A stretch of DNA of 62,000 nucleotides from Cryptomeria japonica (GCF_030272615.1 NC_081414.1:812983069-813045068), one strand, 5' to 3'; positions 20,687 to 34,859 are shown, counted from the stretch's first letter. Made by a program: numbers and translations. Notes: generated by a model not told the origin, from the letters alone.

Positions 20687-23600
20687 TATACTACAAAACT
20701 TTCTCCCCCTTTGACAACAATGGAAAAGGGCATTGTTAGAGTTTCATTTCTCTGTGTATCTATTGGTCATGTCTCCCCTTTTTCTCTTTACCGGATGCAT
20801 CTCTTTTGATACTAATTAGTACAAGTTCTCAAGTTATAGCTCTTGAGATGGAGAACTCAACTATCAACTGACACCAATTGCTTAGCCACAAGGTGTATAT
20901 ACAAACCAGAAGCCTTTGCATATACAAGTCTTAGACCAAATGAAGGCACATGTGTTAGTGAACAAAAATTACCTGTCGGTCAGACTGTATCATTTCCCCT
21001 TTGATATGCAGAAGTTATTCTGACCCCAATTAGCTGATATCAAGTGTTGAAGTTGACACTAATACCAATTGTTTCTTCTCTGATACCAACTATATGTTCT
21101 CCTATGCAGATAACTCTCCCTTTTTGCAAACAACTCTTCTAGTGATCCAATTGTGATTTAAATTGGATAGACATTGAAATATCTCATAACCCTGGATACT
21201 TCCAAAGACACCATCACATTGGTATAGCTATAGAAACTTGCACACCCTATGTGTCCAACAATTCTGATACAAATTAGAAAGCATGGCTACCAACTCCCCT
21301 TGAGTTATACATCGTAGGTCCATGCCATTAGTCGGGTCCAAAAATAGGATTCTAATCAACTCCATATATCGATTGAGTTGTGCGTATGTGATCATCATAT
21401 GATCTTTTAGTTCTATTATATCCACCATAGCCTATGACATGATCCTAGATGTACACAATTCCAGACAATGTCATCATCATGCCAAGAGTTAAACTGGTTA
21501 GCCCTCAAAGGATGTATGCATACATAATCAATAACTAGTCCAACATATGTCATATAGGTCTTCATCAACACCACCTGATACATAACATCCCATTCTATGT
21601 TTCTGGGGCTAATGCAATGATCTCCAACTTCATTGTCTTACATAACCTGCAAGTGCCTGTTAGAATTCATGTCGGTAACATCCTATATCAGTTCATCATC
21701 ACTATCGGAGTACTTTCCTATGACTCGTGACATTTTGTGTCACAATGTATCTAATTTCAATTGTTAATCTCCATCTATTGACACATGTAGTAGTGATCCA
21801 ACTCTGATCTACAGGTGTGTAGCCAAGGAAGCCACTACACACACTTATCTTCTCATTTTCTTCCTTCTCTCCTGCAACAACTTTCTCTTCCATCTATCCT
21901 CTTCCACTAAGGGGGTGAAGGATATGGTTAGTGTACTACTCCCACTAAGATATTGCATCTCCTTTAAGCCTTAGGAGATATCACCTGTGCATTGAATGCA
22001 TAGTGTCATTCCATAGTAGCATCTTTATTCTTCTTCCTCCATACTTGTTTGGTCACATCCTTCTTTCCATTTTTAGTCTTAGGAGCATGTCTTACCTTCT
22101 TCTTCTGGTGGGTCCTTTCATTTCCGTACTCTGCATCATGATCAGAAGCAATGCTATAGTAGCACACAACATTCATCCCAACTTAATGATTTGGGAATCT
22201 CTTAACATATCGATTTGACCATCTTCTGGTCATGTTGTTGTGACTGGAAACCAAACCTATGGACTTCTTGATCCTGCAGAGACATTTCTCCTCTGGTTCC
22301 ATGTAGTTCTCTGACTTCCATATGCTTTGAATCCATTACTAAGTTGAGTATAGTTTCTATACCGGCTTCCATATGAATGCAAGCTCGTCCTTCTACATTC
22401 AAACTCTCTATGGCTTATTCCATTGCAATTCTAACAAACCTTATTTGAATAACCGGGAGAGGGGAAATGCATGTATCTATTCTTGGATATATTTTCTTAT
22501 ATGCATGATATCTATGAGATCCTAGATTATTCCTTGTAGATATCTTTCTACATTCTTTTGCCCTATGGCCATAACCATTACATGCAAAGCAATAACCAAT
22601 AAAGGATGGCATGTGACTTACAAATTTATTCTTCCATACATGGGGACATCTTACCAGTCTGGCATCTCCATTTCTCCTTCTCTTAGGATGGATCCTGGGT
22701 TGTCCATACTTTTCATTTCCTCCATCTGGTCCTTTCATCTTCAACACTTGTCTTAACATATGGGTGGTAGCATTTCTTTGTCCTCTACCAAAGGAGGTCT
22801 TGTTTGTTGTCTTCTCATGTTCTTGTTTCCAGTGAAGTTGTCCTTTCCCATCTTCCATTTTCCTTTGGGATCTACATTTTTCCTTCTTCTTCCAACATCG
22901 ATCCTCATCCTTGTCTACAAGTCTTCACCGGTTGTGGTTAGATCAACCTTCTTCTAGGGAGAATCTCTAACATTGAAGGTTTGTCCCTTGTTTTCTCCAT
23001 TTGAGGAGACAAACAAAATGTCATTGTGGGGGACATTCTTGTTGGTGGATCATTCACCAGCACCACTTCCTAAACCTTCAGTGTCCTTGACATGCTTTTT
23101 ATTTTTCAACATTTGGTCCAAGGCATCACTATTGCTATCAAACCAGATTCTTACCTTGAGCTCATCCTGACACTTCTCAAGGTCATTATGGAGAACCTCC
23201 ATTTCTCCAAGAAATTGTTGATATTCTTTATCTTTTACTTCTAGCTTAGAGGCTAGATCACTGCAATGACACTCCTCAGTGTCTCCTTGTTGAGGCTTCA
23301 ACTCTAGGATACATTTCTTAGATTCTTCAAGGAATTTTATCAACTGGTTCTCCACTATAGCAGCATTCTTGAATAGCTTGTATTCTTTTCTTACTCTACT
23401 AAGTTCTTCAAGTGTACTTAAAATCTCTCCTTCAAGATCAACTTCTGCTTCATCATCTTCTTCTTCACTATCACTGCCAAACACATCTTATTGATAGGAG
23501 TGATCTGGATGATCATTCTCAGATGTGTGCCTCTCATCTTCTAATTCTTGAGCCATGAAGAGGTGGGTTCCTTCTTCATCAAAGTTACGACTGATAGTAG

Positions 23601-24051
23601 ATCTATCTTCATCACTACAAATACATAGGGTGGGTTTCTCATCCTATCATCACAAGTCAGTTTTGTAGTAGTAGGCTCATTTCCATAGAGCTTCTTCAAT
23701 CTATCCCGTAAGCTTTTTATCAATCTACATCTATCTACTTGTGAGGAGACATCATATGATAATCCACAAAGTATAGCCTTCATTGTTGCATCATTACACT
23801 GATTTCTTCTTTTTGCATCTGATTTGGTGGGAGGACTGACTTTGCTAGGGAAGCCATCTACAATAGACATCCAAACATCAAACCCTAGAGAGGATAGGTA
23901 GATTTCCATTCTACAACTCCAAATGGAATAGTTTGAACCATAAAAAACTGGAGCAGGGATTGACACTAAAGAAACCATTGTGTCCTTAAGCCAAAATCCA
24001 CCCAAGCTAGAGAAAGCTTATCAACCAGGAACTTGGGGATCTAATACTAAT
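20687..24051 (-). mobile_element. internal region of element B (Copia-like gag, no pol seen)
   Basis: A TTTCTCCCCCTTTGACAACA stretch at 20699-20718 resembles the inner polypurine-like region of element E (41118 onward). Moving right, which is upstream in element sense, come small frames of unclear coding value (20.7-22.2 kb) and then gag. GATCTAATACTAAT at 24038-24051 is a decayed primer site next to the LTR at 24052. No protease, integrase or RT motif was seen, so either pol is deleted or B is another non-autonomous member. Confidence 0.6.
22202..23978 (-). pseudogene. Copia-type gag of element B
   Basis: Likely start MVSLVSIPAPVFYGSNYSIW at 23978. The block GSNYSIWSCRMEIYLSSLGF matches the beginning of Copia Gag (compare GTNYGIWKIRMETHL in H). 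Downstream are the acidic and coiled segment SEEEDDEAEVDLEGEI...LEELSRVRKEYK (23484-23050), which also occurs in element E (EEEEDIEAEMDLEGEI), and one canonical knuckle CFACNGYGHRAKEC (within 22415-22858). Frame changes separate the blocks. Confidence 0.7.
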
Positions 24052-26320
24052 TGTTAGACATAATGTACCACTGAGAGAGGGGTGAATCAGTGGTTCTCAA
24101 ACTTTTCCCTTTAACTGTCCCATGTGAGTATACTGGTTATCAGATCTAACTCAATGCAGACTTACCAATTGGTGGGGAGGCTAATCACAAATGCATTCAC
24201 ACAAAAGGGATAACACATAACACCAACATATATGAGGAAAACCCAAGATGGGAAAAACCTTGGTGAGAAATGTTGTTGGAGACTACTACTCCAATATAGC
24301 CTCACAATGAATCTCTGATTACACTATTTAAAGCACCAACCCAAGGAGCTACAACCCCTGCACCAAGCTACAACTTAGTGAATACAAAACATAATCATTT
24401 ACAGATTAATAACCTTGTTACAAATGGATTTTGTAACTCTTCTACAAATCTCACTACTAGATCTCTTGTCCAATTTCCCTGCCAGTTCTCTACGTCACCC
24501 ACTCACTATTGCAATCTTATCTCTTGCTACAACCTTATCAGTTCAACCTCTTCTCCTCATCTATCGGTTCTCTCTTTGTTAGTTATCTCTGCTGGTTGTC
24601 TCTTCTCTCAATTTCTTTTCTTCTCTCCACCACTGATCCTAATAACTCTGTCAAATATCTACCATTTGATTCATGTCATTCCTCAGCTTCCCTTCTCTGC
24701 AATCTCCTATAGCTCTTCTTTATCAGTTTAGTCACCACTAGTTTCCTCCTCTATCAAACTCAATGGCCGACTACCAATTGCCTTGCTCTTACTGGTTGAA
24801 CTCTTCAACCTGATTCTCTCTCACACTCAGTCTCTCCTCTAACTCTCGATGAGAACTTAACTGATTTTCACTATTTTGCAATAGCAACACTCTCTCCTTC
24901 AGCAGCCTGATCGATATCTTTTGCTCGCATACATGTAGCTAGATTTTCCTACCAAGATGTGAGTTTTAACTTGGTATGGTTAGGGTTTCTTCCACTGATC
25001 ATGAGGCACATTGAATCCAATTAGATCTCATTTGATTTGAGCTCCAAGGCAACTATCTACACATCATTTCCATTAACATGTCTTCCAATACACGTTTTCT
25101 ATTTTTAGCAAGCACGGCCAGTCGGTCTCTGCAACACAAGATCAGTCACCATAAATGTTTCTACAAATTGCATCACCAACCTCATTCTGCATCTAGACAC
25201 ACTGCATCGATCACCTCTATTTTACCTTCATCGAGCCATACAACTCTGCAATGCCTCTGTAACACATCCCATGATTTACAGGGTCTATAATTAATATCTA
25301 CCAACTTTGTAACAACCTCATCGGTGCATACTCTATCTATTGTTGCATGCATGTCCACCACCTTGAATCCATGTGGCACCTTTGTTGACATCCACCTTAG
25401 CGATCACGATATTGGTTCAAATAGAGTCACCAGCCAAACACTAAACAAGTCCTTCTTCTCTGACAATTCTCTAACCCTACCAATATCTCACACTTTACCA
25501 ATTACCCTTCATGTCTGCACTTGCTGATCTACCAGTGGAACACCTTAACTGGTCGCCGGACATTTCTATCCATGGCATGCTCATTCTCATCAGGTCGAAG
25601 CATATCACTTAGCTTCTTTTCTTCCTTACCGATTCTCATGCTCAATGGTAGCCATTCTGATGACACCATGTCATCAACCTTCAACTGATTCCATCTAAGG
25701 CGTATGAATACCAGTTGCACTTTCTCTCTGTAGCTATTGTTGTGCCTTTCACTATCATCATTCTAAACATCATCTCAGTTGGTTGGTCAAGGTGACAAAC
25801 TCATCACTTCTCTACTCTTCCTTTTTTGTCCTGGTGGCTTATCATACCTTCTATGTCGGTATAGTGCATATCCCTAATTTTATGCACCTGAGGCATCCCT
25901 TTGTTTCATCAATAGATCCAGTGTGAGCCTTCAAACACCTACCTTTACCTCTTCTTCCTTATCTCACAGAACTATGATGCACACTATGCATAATAGAAGA
26001 TAAGCTCCACTCACTGGTGGTAGTGAATCCTTATCATCTATATCCTATAATGCACTCATGTGGCATCCCTGTTTGTGCATCATGTCTTCAAATAGGTACA
26101 TGTGAACTAGTGTGATTAAATTCACTGTTAGTCATCTCTTCCACACAAGTCAAACACTGACTTGTATATTGGTGACTCCAAGGGTTATTCTATTGAATGA
26201 CATTCTCTCCCTTACCTTACCAGTACACTGCAGCACAAGGTGATATCAAAGATATCTCATCCTTTATGCATCCATGATAGTGTTGCCCATACATCTCCTA
26301 TACTGGTAGACATCTCCTTT
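24052..26320 (-). repeat. 5' LTR of element B (about 2.27 kb)
   Basis: Starts TGTTAGACATAATG. Comparison with the B-type LTR at 44254-46678 follows it to about 26310 (CACAAGGTGATATCAAAGATAT against its complement there). The final GCCAACA end is not visible, so the right boundary is approximate. A 150-bp stretch after it (26320-26470) is unassigned. Confidence 0.7.
24067..24094 (-). promoter_or_regulatory. U5 hairpin with C-rich loop (element B)
   Basis: ACCACTGA (24067-24074) and TCAGTGGT (24087-24094) form a perfect 8-bp stem around a short loop, C-rich in element sense. The same stem is at 8835-8860; 46678-end and 27898-start copies keep it with one wobble or mismatch. Confidence 0.7.
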
Positions 26321-26469
26321 TTCTACATTACTAACTTGAAGTAGTCCAAACTATGTCGGTCATGTCACCATCGTGGGATGACCTAGTCTTTTGGTGGGAG
26401 TCCTGCAGTTTCATAGCCACTTGCATATTGGTTTTGCACTTAGTCATTAGCTCACCCTACTAACTAGCC

Positions 26470-27007
26470 ATGTGTATCTCCATTCTGCCTATGTGATTGG
26501 ATATGCTCATCAAGAATAGTAGTGCTCTTGTTGTGTTTAGCCAATATCTCATTAGGATCATCCAACTCCTTAGTAAAATCTTCATTCTTTTTCATAACTC
26601 TCTCTTTAAGGGACATAGCCATGTCTAGATCAGCCTGTATTTCTTCTTTTTCTTCTTTTTCCTCATGAAGATGTGCATGTAGGGTACCAATCTCCTAGTT
26701 TGGTTTAAATATCTCATCATCCTTCTCCCTAATTTTGTCTTCAATAGCCCTCCTAGCTTCCAACTCTTGACTCATCCTAATGATTAGGGCTTCTAGCTCT
26801 CTTCTCATCATTTATCTTTTCCACCTCATTATCTAATGCATCAATGTTAGCTTCTTCAGATGAACTATTTTCACTAAGTTCATACAACCACTCATAGAGC
26901 TCTCTCATCTTAGCCAGTGAAGCTTTGTACTTGACCCTTAACTCACCTAGGGCTTCTTTAGGTCTTGCAAGCTGGTGAGAAATATCCCTGTAACTCATAT
27001 CCCCCAT
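26470..27007 (-). pseudogene. ORF1 of element C, coiled-coil N-terminal half
   Basis: Start MGDMSYRDISHQ at 27007, 48 bp downstream of the degenerate primer site. Blocks ELRVKYKASLAKMRELYEW, SSSEEANIDALDNEVEKIN and, after a frame change, ADLDMAMSLKERVMKKNEDF and ELDDPNEILAKHN match element F ORF1 (ELEAKYKASLAKRREH, SSDEANMDALVEEVEKMN, ELNMAISKNATLMESN, ELTESKEILAKFN). The C-terminal half is at 8276-8819. Confidence 0.7.
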
Positions 27008-27054
27008 GATAGCCTTAAGGATCCTTCCCAAGTGGTTAAGCCTTAAGGGAATTG

Positions 27055-27069
27055 GGCTCAAATACCAAA
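27055..27069 (-). promoter_or_regulatory. primer-binding site of element C (diverged)
   Basis: GGCTCAAATACCAAA, which in element sense is close to TGGTATCAGAGCC. It touches the LTR start at 27070. Confidence 0.65.
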
Positions 27070-27897
27070 TGATAAACTTATAAGGCATTGAGAGGGGGGG
27101 TGAATCATTGCAAGAAAAAATAATATAAATCTGATCACCACTTTAACCAACTTGAAAATCAATATGCATGAAAGAAATATAACCACATAAACAAACACCC
27201 AATAAAGCATGCAACTCATAACACAATGATTTTCACGTGGAAATCCAAATGGGAAAAGCCATGGTGGGAATTAGTACCCACAAAGATCAACTATCTACAA
27301 TATAGAGATCTAATCAATTAAGGTCTTACAATCACCCTATTAGGGGTACACCCAGTTAAGAGTGTATTAGCCCAATTAAGAGCTATTACAATAAGGCCTA
27401 TTAGGACTAGCCCTGTTAGAAGCTATCCAACTATGGGATTTCAAAACATAAGCTAATGTGTCACCTGGTTAGAATATTTAAACCTTTGGACCTATTAGGA
27501 TCCTACTGTACCCTATTAGGAGTGACCTTGTTAGAGGATTTTATCTTGCTACAACTGTTAAGGAATAACAAGTTTAACAGATCTATAATAGCACCTATGT
27601 GCCTGATTAGATTTGCTTTAGTTCTACTTATAACACCAATTAAACATCAATATAGAGCTTCACCTTCCATCACACAATCAAATTCTCATTCTAGATCCTT
27701 CATCTAATACAACATCACACAATATTCATCTTTTTTATAGACAACTCTATTAAGTCGGCTAATACCCTTGGAACAATTTCTTAGGTTCAATGTATCTAGT
27801 CAATCTTTCTCATTACGCTTTACTCATGTCAGCCACATAATTCATAACTCGGAAATTAAATCTTATGTCTACTGGTTTACTGATCTAAATAACTCTG

Positions 27898-29862
27898 TGT
27901 TAGACACAATGCACCACTGAGAGGGGGAGGGGGTGAATTAGTGGTTCTCAAAACTCTTTCCCTTTTGCAATCCTATGTGAGCATACTAGTTGATAGATTC
28001 AACTCAATGCAGACTTACCAGTTATGGAGGAGACTAATGTAAATGCAAACACACTCACAAGGGGACATCACATAATACTAGCATATACGAGGAAAACCCA
28101 AGATGGGAAAAACCTCGGTGAGGAATGTTGTTGGAGTCTACTTCTCCAATCCAGCCTCACAATGAAAACACATTTACAAAGTTTAGGGCACCAATCCAAG
28201 GAGCACCAACCCCTACCTGATTTATGGGCTACAACCCAAAGGAGCACCAACCCTTGAGTTCAGGGCACCAACCCAAGGAGCTACAACCCCTGCATCGAGC
28301 TATAACTCAATGTTCACAATATAAAACATCAAATACAAGGTAGTAATCTAGTTATAGGTGAATCTTGTAACAACTCAATACAATCTTCCCTGCCAGTAAG
28401 CTATCTCCTCAACCTTACCAATTCTCTACACACTCTGACTGAATCTTCACCAACTCAATCACTATCCTGTTGGTTCTTCTCTTCTTACTCACTGCTCTTT
28501 CTCCTCACTATTGTTGCTTACCATTTCACCTTTCTCTCTATCAATTCTCACTTCCTTCAGCACTCTACTACTCTCCACCGATACTATACTTAGTCAGTTC
28601 TATGCCTCCCTATTCTGTAGCTTCCTTCGCCTTTCCTCTCCTAGTATGGACACTATCGGTTCTTCTCTTCTACCGGTTGAACACTTCAACCTCATTCTCC
28701 CTCACTCTTACTCTCTTCTCAGATATTTGTTGAGCGCTTGGTTATTTTTCTCTTACGTGCAAAAATAACACTTAGTCACTTGGCAACAAAATAATCTTCT
28801 TCCCTTTAGTAGCAAGATCTATCTCTTAGGCTCACGTATTTATAACCCAGACTTCCTGCCAAAAACCAATTCAAACTTGGTGCCTTTGGGTTTTTCTCCA
28901 CTGATCATGAGACACACTGAATCTAATTAAATATGATCGGATCACAACTCAAAGATGTCTATCTGTACATATCTGCCATTTACATGTCTTCCAAAACATG
29001 CCTCCCTTCTTTAGCAACCTGCAACCCTTCTCTCGGATTTGGTCAAATAATCACCATAAATGGCCCAGTCGTCTCCTTTGCCTACTTTGATCCACACAAC
29101 CAATCTATCTTGATCTTGAGCTGCACAACTCTACAACTCTACCTCAACCTTTGCAGTCACCATTAATGTCAGACCAATCACAACTACCTCACCAACCTTA
29201 CTTCATCGACCTGTGCATGTTTCATCTGCCACTTAATGCACATTTGTCATTTCATTCTTATGTGGCATCACTATCGATATCCACCTCATCATACTGTTAT
29301 GTCGATTCATGCCTAGTCACTGAACACTCACATAATCAGTTTCATTTACCGGTAAGAAAACCCTATTGGCTTATGACACCTTGCCAGTTGTCCTTCTTGT
29401 CATGACCTTTCCTGATCTACCAGTGTAACCCTCAAACCAGTCTTCAGACATGTCAATCCAATACACACACATTCTCATTAGGTAGGAGTCTTCTGCACCT
29501 GCACCTTTTCAAAATTACTAGTGGGATTTCATACCGGTTACCACTCTTGATTACATCATGTCATCAACATTCAACAAGCTCCATCTTTATCAGGTGAGAA
29601 CCTTATCTTCCTTGTCTCTTCTCTGATGTTTCACTAGTTGACATAACATGTCAACTATCACCAATGTAGATTCTGGTATCTCATGTATATTCCTACAAAC
29701 TCTCCATCATTCTTCTTCATCAACCTGATTATACTCTCATCTGGTTTTTCAAGATGACAAACACATCATCTCAACTCCTCTTTTTCACTAGTTGACATCA
29801 ATGTCAGTGATACCGGTAATATCTTTTACCGGTTGACATCAATGACAATCACAATGCCAACA
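27898..29862 (-). mobile_element. solo LTR of B type (1,965 bp)
   Basis: Begins TGTTAGACACAATG and ends AATGCCAACA. It is flanked by CTCTG (27893-27897) and CTCTA (29863-29867). The intact site in the other C LTR (near 2890) reads AACTCTACTCTATCGG, which supports a CTCTA duplication with one later change. It has a TTATAAATAC promoter-like box on the minus strand near 28835. No internal sequence is present. Confidence 0.85.
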
Positions 29863-30198
29863 CTCTACTCTATCGGTTAATTGTTCTTTCTGACTACTTA
29901 GTACATGATAAATCACTAATTCTATCAAATTTGTTGATGTGGCTCTAGTCATACACTCCTACCAATGTCATAAACATACATTCCAAACCATAACACTTAA
30001 CTCTGTATTGATCATCTGTACTGGTGGCTTGAACATAGCACTATTCCTATTTATTGGTTTGTTGTCTTGTTTACTAATTCACTGTTTAATTGATACCACT
30101 ACCGGTTAGGATTTATCGTTTGGACTAAATAACTTAGATGACTAACAAAACATGGTTTTCATCAATGACAACACAAAAAAAATCATCAATCAACCTAT

Positions 30199-31122
30199 TG
30201 TTGGGATCTGAGAACACTGAGAGGGGGGGGGGTGAATTGGTGTTCTGTCAGAATGAACAGTTTTTAACTTTCTAAACCATGCATTTATGTATTGGTAAAC
30301 AAATAAGCATATAACAAGAAGCATATAAACCATAAACATAAATGAACACCATAACACATAGAATTTATGTGGAAAACATCAATGAGGAAAAACCACATTG
30401 GGATTTGTGACCCACAATATTAGTTCACTGGCCATATGAAAAGATATTACATAAACAAGGGCCTACACTTGCAGGAAGGCACACTGCCTAGAGCATACTA
30501 CTCATCACTAAAGAGCCTCACTAATTACAAGCTTTCTGCCAAAGCAAATTACTGAAAATAAACTCAAGAATGCATTTGTTAAGCTAGATAGAGTTCCGAG
30601 TTTGGTTCTACTTTGTACTAGTTCACAATCTTGAACTATTACTGGTATAACTTCTCCTCCAAAAGTTCTTTCCTAACTATCTATAGATCATTGCATGATA
30701 CAATGTTCGCACACAAAAATGATCTCCATACATATTTCGCATCTCACAATTCTGCTATATGTCTATCTCTATACCATCATAATACCATCTTCTCTATTAT
30801 CTAAATTGACCTAGCAGACTGACTTATATACCTATTACATGATATGCCTTATGTTAGCTTACAATGCATTTACAAAAGATATTCAATGTCAGCCTCAACA
30901 ATAATTACAAAATAATTTACAAAATAAATCTTCCTTGATGTCAGCTTCCTTGAAGTACTAATGTCGATGCCGGTGTAGCCCTGAATGCTTCCAATGCTAG
31001 TATCTGTTGGTATATGCCACCTAGTGTCATTTTGTGACTTCCATCAAGTCTTGTTACCTTCTATCAGATCTTATTGCCATCAATGACAACAAAATGAATC
31101 CAATGAGTGTCAGTTGCCAACA
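30199..31122 (-). repeat. 3' LTR of element D
   Basis: TGTTGGGATC to GCCAACA. It is followed by ATATCCCCCTTT (31123-31134), the polypurine tract complement. The hairpin stem AGAACAC/GTGTTCT lies at the left edge. Confidence 0.9.
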
Positions 31123-31134
31123 ATATCCCCCTTT
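31123..31134 (-). promoter_or_regulatory. polypurine tract of element D
   Basis: ATATCCCCCTTT, in element sense AAAGGGGGATAT, the same as in element C. Confidence 0.85.
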
Positions 31135-31321
31135 GGCATTGATGGCAACACTCATGTGAAAAATGGATTCCCTACCGGTGTGCTCCCCCTGAGCAATATA
31201 TTCCATATACTCCATCTGATAATGTTTTCTATGATATTTTTCACATATGTACATACTCCCCCTTTGATATTAATGCCAAAGACTGGTGAAAGAATAAAAT
31301 AATGAAAGAATACAATTAGTG

Positions 31322-34300
31322 TCACTTGAGCTTAGTCATCTTCAGGATTTTCAGGTATGCTTTTTGCAGCAACTGAAGATATGTGACCCATCCTGATTTG
31401 AAAGTGTCTGATACCGATGCAAGTCCACCGATTAAGTGGGAAAGTGATTCCTTCTCCTAGGTATCTACTGATGTGGGTTTTTCTAGCATATCCATGCATT
31501 CTCTTTTATGAACACCCAATGAGTCAAGTCTTGGACTCACCAATCCTCTTAAATTTCTAGCTCTCCTCAGTATTTTACCTTTTTCTTTCTCAAAAGAAAA
31601 AACTTGGTTCTCCAAGGAAAAAATTTGTCCATCAATAGATGTAGTTAGTGCAGTCAGTCCATCGAAGGAGTTAGCAATATTAGCCATTTTGTCATATAAC
31701 TCTTTCAATCTGCCATCTACATTAGTTCTAAGATTTTCCAAATTACAACATACTCTGTAGATATTAATGCAATATTTCAAACAAACCTCAATAGAGATAA
31801 GTTTGTCCTCTATCTTCTTCATCCCAGTTTCTATAAGCTGACCAAAATCTACTCTTTTTGCTGTAGAGAAACTGTCTAAATCATGCCGGTCTACAATCTA
31901 TCTCAAGGGTTGATAGTTATTTGATATGTGTTATGTTAAAGCTTTGAGCTTACTGGAAGGGCTTGCTCCATCCTTTATCTGATACTCAGACATTATTCTG
32001 TGTAATATAGAGACTGATTGATCAATTAACCCTTTGTCTATAGTTCCTTCCTTTAACAATTTCTGAGTGGCCATCATCATTAGTTCTGTTGGGCTTAACT
32101 TAGAGACAAATTTCTTCTCGACCTGAGAAGTGTCAATTACCAAGACTCTTTACGGTGAATCTGTTTTGCCTGCCGATATGGACTCAGTTGATTTAACCTT
32201 GTCCATCTCACCCTCTTTTACATCAGTGACTTCACCACTTGGTGCAGTGTTAGTTACTGTCGGTGGAGTATTATCCATAGTGTTTCCAATGTCCTGTAAA
32301 CTCTCTTGCTCAAAATTGGTTTGTGTCGGTATAAACTATACACTCTCTGTGACTGCCGGTTGTGGTTTTGTGCCTGTAGTTATAGCTGGTTAAGATTGTG
32401 TCAAAATTGGAGTAGAACTGCCTAAAATATCCTTTCCTTTTGACTTGTCAGGAATTGTAGGGGATGTTGCCTTTGAAAATTCTTCCTGAGATGTGAGAAA
32501 GTCTAAGTTTTTCTGAAAGAATTTTGTCCAACCCTTCCTTTTCTCATTTACCACCTCATTCACTCTACCCATCATAAGACTTATCTATCAGTTTTTACTA
32601 CTAAAAATTGTCCTATTAGCAGTATCTATACATCTTTTAATCTATTCATTATTTATAGTACCACATTGTTCCAAAAGTGCAACTTCCTTGATTTCCTTAT
32701 CCCTCTTGATAGCATCAAGTCTCCTAGCTTCAAGTTTATTGTATAGAGATAAAGGTATCTCTTTCAAAATTTCAACTAATGCCTTCTTATAGATATCTAT
32801 ATACAATAAAATAGCTTCCTCTAACTCATTTTTCTCATTCTCTTCAAAAACTTCATAATATTTTAATAAACTCTTTAATATCCCATCTTTTATCACTTCA
32901 TCAATAATTTCAGCATAGGTCATTGTTGTCTTACCAGATCTAGAATCATCACCCTTCTACTTTTTGCTTGTGGTTGTCAATGTGACTGGTTTCCTCTTCT
33001 GCATAGGCTTCCTTACCGGTGGTGGAGGTGTAGTAGGCTGAGCTACCTTTCTGACAAGTCTCCTCCTAGGTTCTTCCTTTTGTTGCTCTACCGATGGTTT
33101 TACCACATTCTTCCTTTGTACCCTTCTGAAAGCCAAAGGCTCATTATCCTTAGAATCAGAGTCAAAAGTGATTGGGGAAATGTGAACTTGTGGCTTCTTC
33201 ACTTCTCCAGTAGAAACCTCTGCCAATTTATCAGCCTATTTTAACTTAGAGCCCAGCTGAGTGTCTATTTTATGCACCACATCTTGTACATAAGCAAACA
33301 TCTTTTCTATTTTATTTTCTCATCTTTTTCTATTAAAACTTGTTTTCACTTCAAGAGCCTTTTCTCCTGTTGTACCGAAGTGCTATGTTTTGTCATCCAA
33401 TGGGGCATCTAACAACATCTTTGAATAAAGCTCAAAAAACTATCATCTACCTCATATCCTAGCTCAGTGATCCATATTTGTCTGAGTTCAACTGCTTAAA
33501 TGAGTGTTTCATTAGTTTTCACCATGAAACATTTGTCAGTGGAATACTTCTCCATAGTGTTCTTAGAGATTCTTTCCCTTTGCCTCATGATCTCCTAAAA
33601 TTTCTTGAAATAACCCTAGAGCTTCTCATCTCTATCAGTACCAAGACTGGTGATAGCCATTTTGATTTGCATACCTACCGGTATGTCATGAGCCCATTGC
33701 TTCTTTCCTAAATTGGGTAGCTCATTTAGGAAATAAAGCATCCAACAAACAATTAAGTTTCCATATTTGAATGTGCCTTTCTTGGGTCCTTTGATCTTTT
33801 TAAGGTTTAACATTAACTCACTCTTCAACCACTCACACGTCATACTTCGCATTATTTCTTAACATTTGATATGCACCATGAATGCATGAATGTGCAACAG
33901 AACTCAATCAGTTTTATTGAGTTACCTTATATCCTATGATCATGCTTGCAAATTTTATGTCTGAGTCGGTGATTGTGCTTATCCTCATTGATCTGTTATC
34001 CAATGTGGAGCCAGTGAGTTTTTGAACCTCTAAGTTGGAAATTTTCTTGCCAAGTTCTTGTCTGACCTTAGGTAACCTGGTGATAGCTTGTATAGCTTCC
34101 CTTGTGATCATGTAGGTTTTGTTGAACCAAATGAATTCATTGTGAACCCTACTCAGGATGTATTTGATAACTTCATCCTTGAATTCCGGTAAATACAAAA
34201 TACCAGTTAACCCTAGATCCTCAATTGCTTTGAATTTTGGTTTAATGTTTCTGGTGTCCCCCAGTATCACTAATTGATACATGTTTTTGATGTCTTTGGT

Positions 34301-34504
34301 ACCCAAATCCTCAAGAATGCAGTGAATGTATGCCCTCAATTTTTCAACATACATTACTCCATCAAGAACTCTAGAAAATGCTCCCGTAGAGTCTTCCTTC
34401 TTCGCAATTTTGAGAACCTCCTTAAAGATTGGCCTTAACCTATCCTTAACTTCGACAATGGTGGTATTTGAAATGAAAATAGGTGCAGAAGATCCAAATG
34501 CCAT
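31322..34504 (-). pseudogene. ORF2 protein of element D (about 1,061 codons, broken)
   Basis: Start MAFGSSAPIF at 34504, end TGA at 31322-31324. The N-terminal domain matches the A copy in blocks DGVMYVEKLRAYIHCILEDL, YILSRVHNEFIWFNKTYMIT, LTGSTLDNRSMRI, DIKFASMIIGYKV, GTFKYGNLIVCWMLYF and HDIPVGMQIKMA. Frame changes lie between 33914 and 33226. From 33226 to the end one frame holds, with a few stops: a basic Pro-rich stretch (QPTTPPPPVRKPMQKRKP), the helical block with PLSLYNKLEARRLDAIK, then coiled-coil pieces (32143-31457). Length and layout agree with the family A and C copies, which argues that this large frame is real. Function unknown. Confidence 0.7.
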
Positions 34505-34859
34505 TTCAAAAAATACCTGAGTGAATGTTGATGAAAGAGTGCTTTAGATAATTGCTCGAAATCCTCTCTCAATGCTTTGCTTGCTCTTAGTTCGCCTTTA
34601 CTTTGCTCTGATTGCTTGTTTTCTTAGTGAGTGAAAATGAATTCACTTTCCCTCTTTTATCGATGAATAAAACCCTAATTTTCTATCATTAATGCTTCAC
34701 CAACAACCCTATGGATGTCGGTATCATAGTTAAGTGTCGGGGTAACCTTCATTGATGATGAACACAGTTCTCCAAATTTCTTTCCAGATCTCCTCCGATC
34801 TCTTCCAGGGTAATATGCAAAATTTAGCAATGACTTTCCCAACCTCTAAGGCTTATGCC

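Noticed and set aside
21061-21110. Extra primer-site-like words (CTAATACCAATTG, CTGATACCAAC)
   Set aside because: No LTR start follows them; they are probably chance or remnants.
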